Source: Metallyticus violacea
Taxonomy: Eukaryota > Arthropoda > Insecta > Mantodea > Metallyticidae
Direction: 5' to 3'
NCBI GenBank assembly: GCA_030762175.1
Contig: CM060835.1
Coordinates: 84,656,001 to 84,720,000, forward strand
DNA length: 64,000 nucleotides
Part shown: in pieces, positions 57,232-64,000 of the stretch
Numbering within the stretch: the stretch's first letter is position 1
Layout: each line of letters begins with the position of its first letter
Notes under the pieces: model-generated
The model's input: the letters and a program-made list of their open reading frames with translations, nothing else
Databases searched by the model: none
Told to the model about the DNA's origin: nothing
Position numbers and translations under genes: made by a program

Positions 57232-60200
57232 CATAGGGTGAGCATTTTTTCCTGCTTGCAGTTGTAATATCCTGTGAGCCACATCGTTTTCTCTCTCCTT
57301 TTATATGGTACTGTATTTGCATATGTTTACTCACGTTTAACTTTGATAGTGAGCCCCTGCTGTAACGTCTGTTTGTAGCTATGCTGTTGTTATCCATGTT
57401 TGAGTCTTGAGCTTTGTACCCGGGTGTTCTCTTCAACGTTAAAATTTATTTCTGTATATTTGACAGGGATAAAAAAGGGAATTGCTAACGAATGCCGTTT
57501 TGTTTTGTTATGTTGCAGGTATGTACTGCGATGAATTTCGTGTTATAAATATTTCGTGTTGTCAACACATGGGTAAGTTATTTAACTCGTTCTATATTTT
57601 ACAGCCTGTCCTGCGTGCAGTGAAATGTGGAAGCACGGCAATCATTATTTCAAACGTGCCAGACAAATTAAAAGTTTTGTATTTTGCTGTCAGAAAGTGT
57701 AGAACGTTAATGCGTTTGTTTTAAAGAAAGTAACTGTGCAAGGAATTTGACAAATCGGCATAAAATGTATTTTGTTTTTATCAGTTTTAAATTCTATATA
57801 ATTTTCTGCATCTAATAATATATATATATTTAATTCTAAACATTATGCACACACCAAGGGCATATACCCTACGACAAAAAAATAGCCATTGTCGCAAAAA
57901 TGGCCGATTCATTAAACTCGAAAGCATTCGCCCGTTTCAATGCCCCCTTCAGTTCTGTTCAGCTTATTCTATGAACAGGACCGTGTGCTCTGATAACAGC
58001 GGATAAAATAAGCTGTCTAGTAAGGAAAAACTGACTATAGGTTCGAACCCTCGTGTTTTTATTTGTTAGTTTTTGCAAGGAAAATTAAAGTTTAATGTAC
58101 GGCAATTAAATTTATTTTCAGTGGATAAGCTAATTGTACTTTACATGCCACGATTATAATTTTAATGTCTGTACTTACTTATTACAATAAGGATAAGAGT
58201 TTAGTTGCTCGAAACCCCTTAATAATATTCTTTACTTCTGTCCAGAAACCACTAAGCACTGTTTTGAGAACCAAGGGGCTATCTCTCTAGCAGTGATTCC
58301 CTGATCAATACACGAAATCAGATATTGCAATTTATCATACTCCTGTCTAAAACTTCCCCTGTTCAGTGCTTGTCCTTAAAACTCAAGTGAAAGTGCCTGT
58401 TGTGGCAGATCCAAGTCTTGGTAAGGAATGGAATCCAGGAAGTTTCTGAAAAAATCCAAAGAGAATTAAACATTCTCAGAAGAAAACAATCTACAGTAAT
58501 ATGCACAATTATATGTGCTCTGGATTTATATGCACAGTATGTATTTTGTAATATTCCAGTGAAGACTGGTGGAGTTAATGCCATTGGAACTCGCATTTTT
58601 AATTTCTTTAAGTGCCCTTAGGTCGTTTTTCTTTTTATCACTGTTCGATCAAACACTGCCCGTAAAATGGAAATATTTGCTGACAGGGAATTTCATTATT
58701 TTATGTTAAACTGCCTGCATTTTTTTTTTCTCGCCCAAAGCGGTCGTTTATGTAAAAGCCCCATATGTTGTTTTCCTGTACAGTATATATTGCGCAGGTA
58801 TTTCCAAATTGTACCCAAACCGGGGTAGGTTTTTTAAATAACCTAAACATTTTTGATCTGTTCGTGACAACTTGAAATCATAGCCCAGTTTTTTGTCTTA
58901 CATACAAGACCTATGTAAGTTGCCGGTGCCGTTTATATACTTTTGATCTGGGGCGGAAGCAGCACATGTCAATTCCACGTTAGTTGCGTTTACGAGATGA
59001 ACACTGTTGCCAACTGAGCGCGATTAACCTTTCTTAGAAATAGTGTCACTGTATTCGACTAGACATTTTACATACCGGGCAATTAAAAACACCGACAAAG
59101 CGTAGTATGTTGTGCGGGACGACGCATGATTTGGGCTCTGTGGGGAGTCAAATTATGACAGCGTTTCGAATTTGGAGATAGGCGTGCTTTCCAAATTTTG
59201 TCAAGAAACCTCTTATCAACCCAACATTAACATCACATCGTGCATTTAACTGCAAAAGAGGTTCATTGTCGGCCTCCAACGTTATTACATAGGCGACGCA
59301 GATATTGGCGCACACAGTCAAAGACTTGAGGTTGTGTGCGAAGCATTTCACACGCTGCATGGATCCATGCGATAAAATCTACCTCCAGCCGTCTGTTGAC
59401 ACCGAACTATGTTGATTATTGTGAATCACTTCACACACACGTTGTGCAAGTTCACGATGCCGTCTTGCGACTCCTGTTAACATAAGCGGAACACTCTTCG
59501 CACGAATCCGTACTACATGCGAAATATTTCACACAGAGTCACAAGCCTTTAACCCTATGCGCCAACCTCTGCACCGCCGATATACACTCTGAAAACCCTT
59601 TTGTAGTTAATTTGATTCTCTGGAAGTGTCTTGAAATAATTTGGAACGCACACCTATAAGCGTATTTAAAGCGTTTTCATACTTTGATGCACCAGAGCGC
59701 ACTAACAAGTCTTTATCAGACACGGATTCCCTGTTGAGAAATGACCGGCATAACATACTAAACGTGGATTTTTAATCATTACATATATAATCTAAATTAA
59801 AATAAAGTAATATTTTGAACAATTTAATTAAAATAACAATAAGTAGATCAGCAGAAGAGAATAAACCACTTATATATTCACAGATTATCGCTCACTATAG
59901 TGTTCTTCAAAGGCAAGAAGCGAGTGAAGGTGGTAAAAATAAATCTGTTACTATTTTAGTGTTTTATTCTTTTTCTGCTTCTTTGGTTACTTTTGTATAT
60001 AGGTATGGTATATTAGAAGACTTAGCTAACCTAAAAGTTGATGTACGTGTGTGTGTGTGTAGGATAGTAAGACTAGGAGTGTCCCCATAAGTGCCCGCAG
60101 GTTACAGAATTTAGGAAGTATTTGCAAAAGACACAAGAAGCAGCCCTGAATATGCGAGGTTATGGGGAAACTTCGCTGTGTTAGGAGAACCAAAATGTTC

Positions 60201-63200
60201 AGAAATAAATTATATTATCTGAAATTTACAAATAAAATTGCTAATATTTACCTAATTTAAGGGTATTTTATACTGATAGCTGATTGCGAGACAGTCCTAA
60301 AAGTGCTGAACTGAAATGGATGACAGAAAGTTCTCTGTTATGAATAGCAGCTAGGCTAACTTCTGGGTTACTATATAATTTTATATTTTGGTTAGAATGG
60401 CAACCAGCAGCCAGTATTTCTAAAGCAGTCAATCATAACAAATTATTATTTTCATTAAAGTTAAAAATAAAATGTTATAAATGATCACAATAACTGCAAA
60501 TTACAAAGACTAGAGAACAAAGGTACATAGAAAGCAAAATGTTGTACCGCTTCATGTTGTAAAACTTGGCACGCTGCAACTAGCGAGAAATAGGTACGCC
60601 ATCATAACTCGTGTGACGACGGCCAACTGTGAACATAAGTTTATTTTTTGTAGTTTGCAGCAAGGGCACTTTACCAGCGCTCCTTTTAGCCAAGTGTTAT
60701 TGCTTCCCTAGAACATTTTCAAGAAATGAGGATTCCTTTTTATTAGTAAAATAACACGCTTTTTGTAATAAAATGAATACTTTAAGAGTCTTGTTAGTAT
60801 ATCTGAATAATTCAACTTTTATTTAGACTAACGCCCATTTCAGCTAACGATAATGCAAGAGAAATTTCAAGAAATATAAATGAACACAATTTTTAAAAAT
60901 ATGAAATTCTGTTTGTAACTTTGTAAGCTACAAGAAGAAGTGGGTTTTAAGTCAATTGGGATTTATTGTGAATCTGAAAATAAATAACATCAGTGGATAA
61001 ATTGTGCTATAATAGCAAATATTGCTCCTACTGATAGCACATAATGGATGAAACATTTTGCCATATGGAATTATTTACAAGAGGTGTTACTTATTGTTAA
61101 TCTGTAATAATATAACAAGAGCTGCAGAAATGATCTTGAATCTGGGTTTGTAGTTGTATTTACTTTTGACTATTTAGCGATTAAAATGATAAAAAAATGA
61201 TATATTCATAAAATGAACTTTCATTTACGAATGTAGAGTTTGGCATTTTAATTTTCGCTAACGGTCCAACACAGATGAGGGTCAAAATCAAAACCTTTTA
61301 TAGGATATACTTTTTTATTTTTTTTTTTTTTCATTTAAACTCCTTGGTAATAAATGGAAGACAACTGAAGTATAGCTAATTAAATGTACAGTTATTAAAG
61401 ACACAATTTTGAAAAGCAAACGACAACTGGTTTCACATACTATTTCTATTTTGTTTATTGCATTTTGGTTTGGAACTTTTGAATTATAAAGCCATTTGTG
61501 CATCTGACATCCAATCAATTTTTTTTTCATTCGCCCGCCATGTTTATTATTGATTTCTAGTACACTAATGTATAGGCAATATATATATATATATATATAT
61601 GTGTGTATATATATGTATATATATATAAAGTCATTTTATTGCACTGCTGTGATGAATTTGCATAAAAACAATTGCACATAGTTGCGATAAAATGAAAGTG
61701 AGAAAACGGAAACCATGTAATTGCGGAGACGGTCAGTTGTAATTAGTTGGAATTCCTGATATTCTCATACCGGATTGTTCACTGATTCATGAGGAATAGT
61801 CTGTGTAAATAAGTGGCGCACTGCAAGATACGAACATTTAAAACATTCATATTGATTTTTTCATAGAAACCTGTTACCTAAAGAAATGACTAAAGTTTTT
61901 CTTCCTTTTTCTGTTTCTGCGTGCTGAAATATATCTTTCAAGACATTTATATTATTCTCATACGCTCTATGTTGTAAAATGATTGTTATAATGGGAGGGA
62001 GGATCTTAAAGCTGTCAGTTCAAAGTCATATCTATTGTATATTAGAAGCATGCGTGAGGAGGATGGCCTCATATACTATCCCAAATAGCTGCAGCACGTG
62101 TTGCAGAACATATCAGAGCTGCATTTCTCATAGCTCTTGGAATTTGTTAAAATAAATAAGTGGTAAGCGTGGGAGATAATGTCACGCAATTGCCCCGGCT
62201 ATAGGCACAATAGGCGGACAACGAAACGAAAAAAAGAGTATGTTTTGTTTTGAACTCTCTGAGAACCTGCCTGATAATTTTCATGCTTCTAAGCTCTTTA
62301 AAACATTTGCTTTAGCATCCATTTTTAAATTTCCACTCTTTAAATACGCTTTTCTTGGACTTTAACTTTTAGGCGTCTGAAATTTGAACATCTTTTTCTG
62401 CGTTTTAACTTTTAGTACGTTTGTCTGCACCCAAAACCTATCCTCTGCAACAATTTTTATGTCCATGCCTGAATTTTTTGGAAACAAATTGCTTCATAAA
62501 TGTTAGCTTACACTTTTCTGTAAAAACCAAGAATAAATAAACAAAAAGAATAGTACTATCAGCTATTAATTTTTGCATAATTTTGCATTTGAAGGCATAT
62601 TTTATTATTATTTTTAAATTATTAGAATCATAATTAAAACGTGGTGCTTCATGTAATCATTATTTAGAACAAAGTTTTGCTGGAAGTTTTAAACTTTTAT
62701 GCGGCAATAGCCCTGAGTCTCTAAAAAATTTTTATAAAGGTTAAAATCAATAGTAAAAATTAATCAATTAAGCCGATAGTTTGTACAGATAATATTAAAT
62801 AATCGAACAATAGTGTGCAAAACCTAAGATCTGTAGGTTAACCATTCAAAATTTCCAAATTTTAAATCGGTGTCCCCCTGAGAGTCAATATTTATTTTCG
62901 GAGCAGTATGAAACCTCTATCTTCTTTAATAAATGCGGGAATGAAAGAGACCTCAAACATCGAAGAAACAGACGAAGGCTGAATAGAAACTTGACACATT
63001 AATCTATATTCCCTGTGGCTTTAGAGAAATAAATTATTTTATCTTGAAGCATCTAGCAACTCAGCTTCATTTCAGCAACCATACTGTTTTGTAATATTCG
63101 GTCCTTTTCTTGACGGAGTAGTGATGGTTTAGAAACACTAACACATTCGCGTATACCTTTAAGATGAATTTACATGTATACACTTCGATTAATGAACACT

Positions 63201-63664
63201 TAGTTTGAAATACTACATTTTTATTACTTTTTGTCCGTTAGTTGTTTCAGTTTGAAGAATAATCTCCAGCGGATGAATGTACTAGTATTTAGGCAAAGCG
63301 GTCAATTGAGGTTCAACAATATATATTTTATCATTACATTTCTTCATATAAGAGAGTTGGTCTATACCTTTTATGCATTAAATTTTCTTTCATTCGATAT
63401 AATACATCGGGTTATTGGGCACGCTGTGCCGTGTCATGCCATTCCCCTTTCATAGCAGCCAGTTCTCGCACTGAAGGTTGCATAAGATGATATGCAACGC
63501 GGTTAGATGATACGAAAGCAAGCATTATTTCCGTATTTATTATGCTTTATTACACGCTATTGCTCTTCCAGAGATATAATTACAGTGTGTTACTGAAATA
63601 AAGTTTGCTGATATGTATTAAACCAACAGGAATGACCCCCCATTACTACGTAGCAGCTTCAGTT
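57232..63664. other. Long AT-rich interval without recognised gene
   Basis: A (TA)n/TG microsatellite cluster lies at about 61579-61628, a (GT)n tract at about 60045-60060, and a T-run at about 61313-61331. A GC-richer block at about 58960-59600 stands out but was not identified. Frames of up to 91 codons on both strands carry no recognised motif. Confidence 0.5.
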
Positions 63665-63951
63665 CGATTTGATTTATTTATGGACACTCTTTAACATCTC
63701 AGGTCATCAGCGTCCCATTCTATTCAGAGGTGAAGCGGCCGACAAATTTTGCTCAGAGGTCTCTTCTTGCAGGCTTGAGCTTCTTTTACATGCCGTAAAT
63801 GTACGACACGGTACCCACAGCTTCATTTCCCTTCCGAAGGAAGCCATACTTAGGGTTTTTTCACCCGAAAAATCTATCCTGGCCGGGTTTGAACCCGAAA
63901 TCTTGGTTTTAGATGGCAAGTATGGTTACCACTAGATCACCAGGACGGACT
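63665..63951 (-). repeat. SINE-A, near full length
   Basis: Reverse complement of the reference copy. The tRNA-like head at the right has GGGTTTGAACCC in plus orientation (B box, about 63884-63895) and GATCTAGTGGTAACCAT on the minus strand (A-box side). The body has CCTTCCGAAGGAAG and GCTCAGAGGTCTC, and the 3' ATAAATAAATC lies at the left end. The 88-codon plus-strand frame over it is a by-product of the SINE. Confidence 0.85.
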
Positions 63952-64000
63952 AGGAAACCAGGAAAAAATCTGGGCGGAAATTGAAAGAGTTGCGAATGAA

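Noticed and set aside
58020..58062. GGTTCGAACCC motif as a tRNA gene
   Set aside because: The upstream sequence cannot form acceptor and D arms, and no A box was found; at most a SINE head trace.

Overview
The window reads as a stretch of an AT-rich eukaryotic nuclear genome. It is almost certainly from an arthropod and most likely an insect. The evidence is several different mariner/Tc1-type DNA transposons flanked by TA, tRNA-derived SINEs, decayed non-LTR retrotransposon (LINE) reverse-transcriptase relics, many microsatellites and homopolymer runs, and no long open reading frames. No operon structure, ribosome-binding sites or intact host gene can be seen. The longest open frame is about 147 codons and lies antisense to a decayed transposase. 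A cockroach/termite/orthopteroid-like (polyneopteran) source is a weak guess from the repeat types; the sequence does not prove it.

Layout. 1-1.6 kb: a diverged inverted repeat whose left arm is cut by the window edge, followed by a zone dense in TGACA/TGTCA motifs. 2.4-8.3 kb: AC/TA microsatellites, tRNA-derived SINE pieces of at least three kinds, one long and one short mariner relic. 10.6-11.5 kb and 20.8-21.4 kb: two copies of one non-autonomous TIR transposon, here called element X; the first copy carries a 220-bp mariner-type MITE. 13.5-14.5 kb: a minus-strand Tc1/mariner-type relic with both terminal repeats, itself hit by a 54-bp SINE fragment with a 9-bp target duplication. 18.9-20.2 kb: a diverged tandem array of about 145-bp units, then a second small tandem duplication. 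22.2-24.3 kb: two mariners with different terminal repeats. 28.4 kb: SINE-A. 34.1-34.8 kb (minus) and 36.9-37.9 kb (plus): two unrelated LINE relics. 39.5 and 42.3 kb: SINE-A copies, the second full length with a target duplication. 49.2-49.8 kb: an internally deleted mariner. 53.7-54.9 kb: a near-full-length decayed mariner with both ends. 56.6-57.2 kb: a 639-bp long diverged palindrome. 63.7 kb: another SINE-A.

The long intervals between these are AT-rich and hold no gene that I can support. They could be intergenic DNA or introns of a large gene. A few patches are compositionally unlike their surroundings (richer in CG and in homeodomain-type ATTA cores) and are offered only as candidate regulatory elements. 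I see no multi-gene system. The distinctive content is the layered transposon archaeology: nested insertions with empty-site comparisons, long palindromes and uncatalogued-looking tandem repeats.
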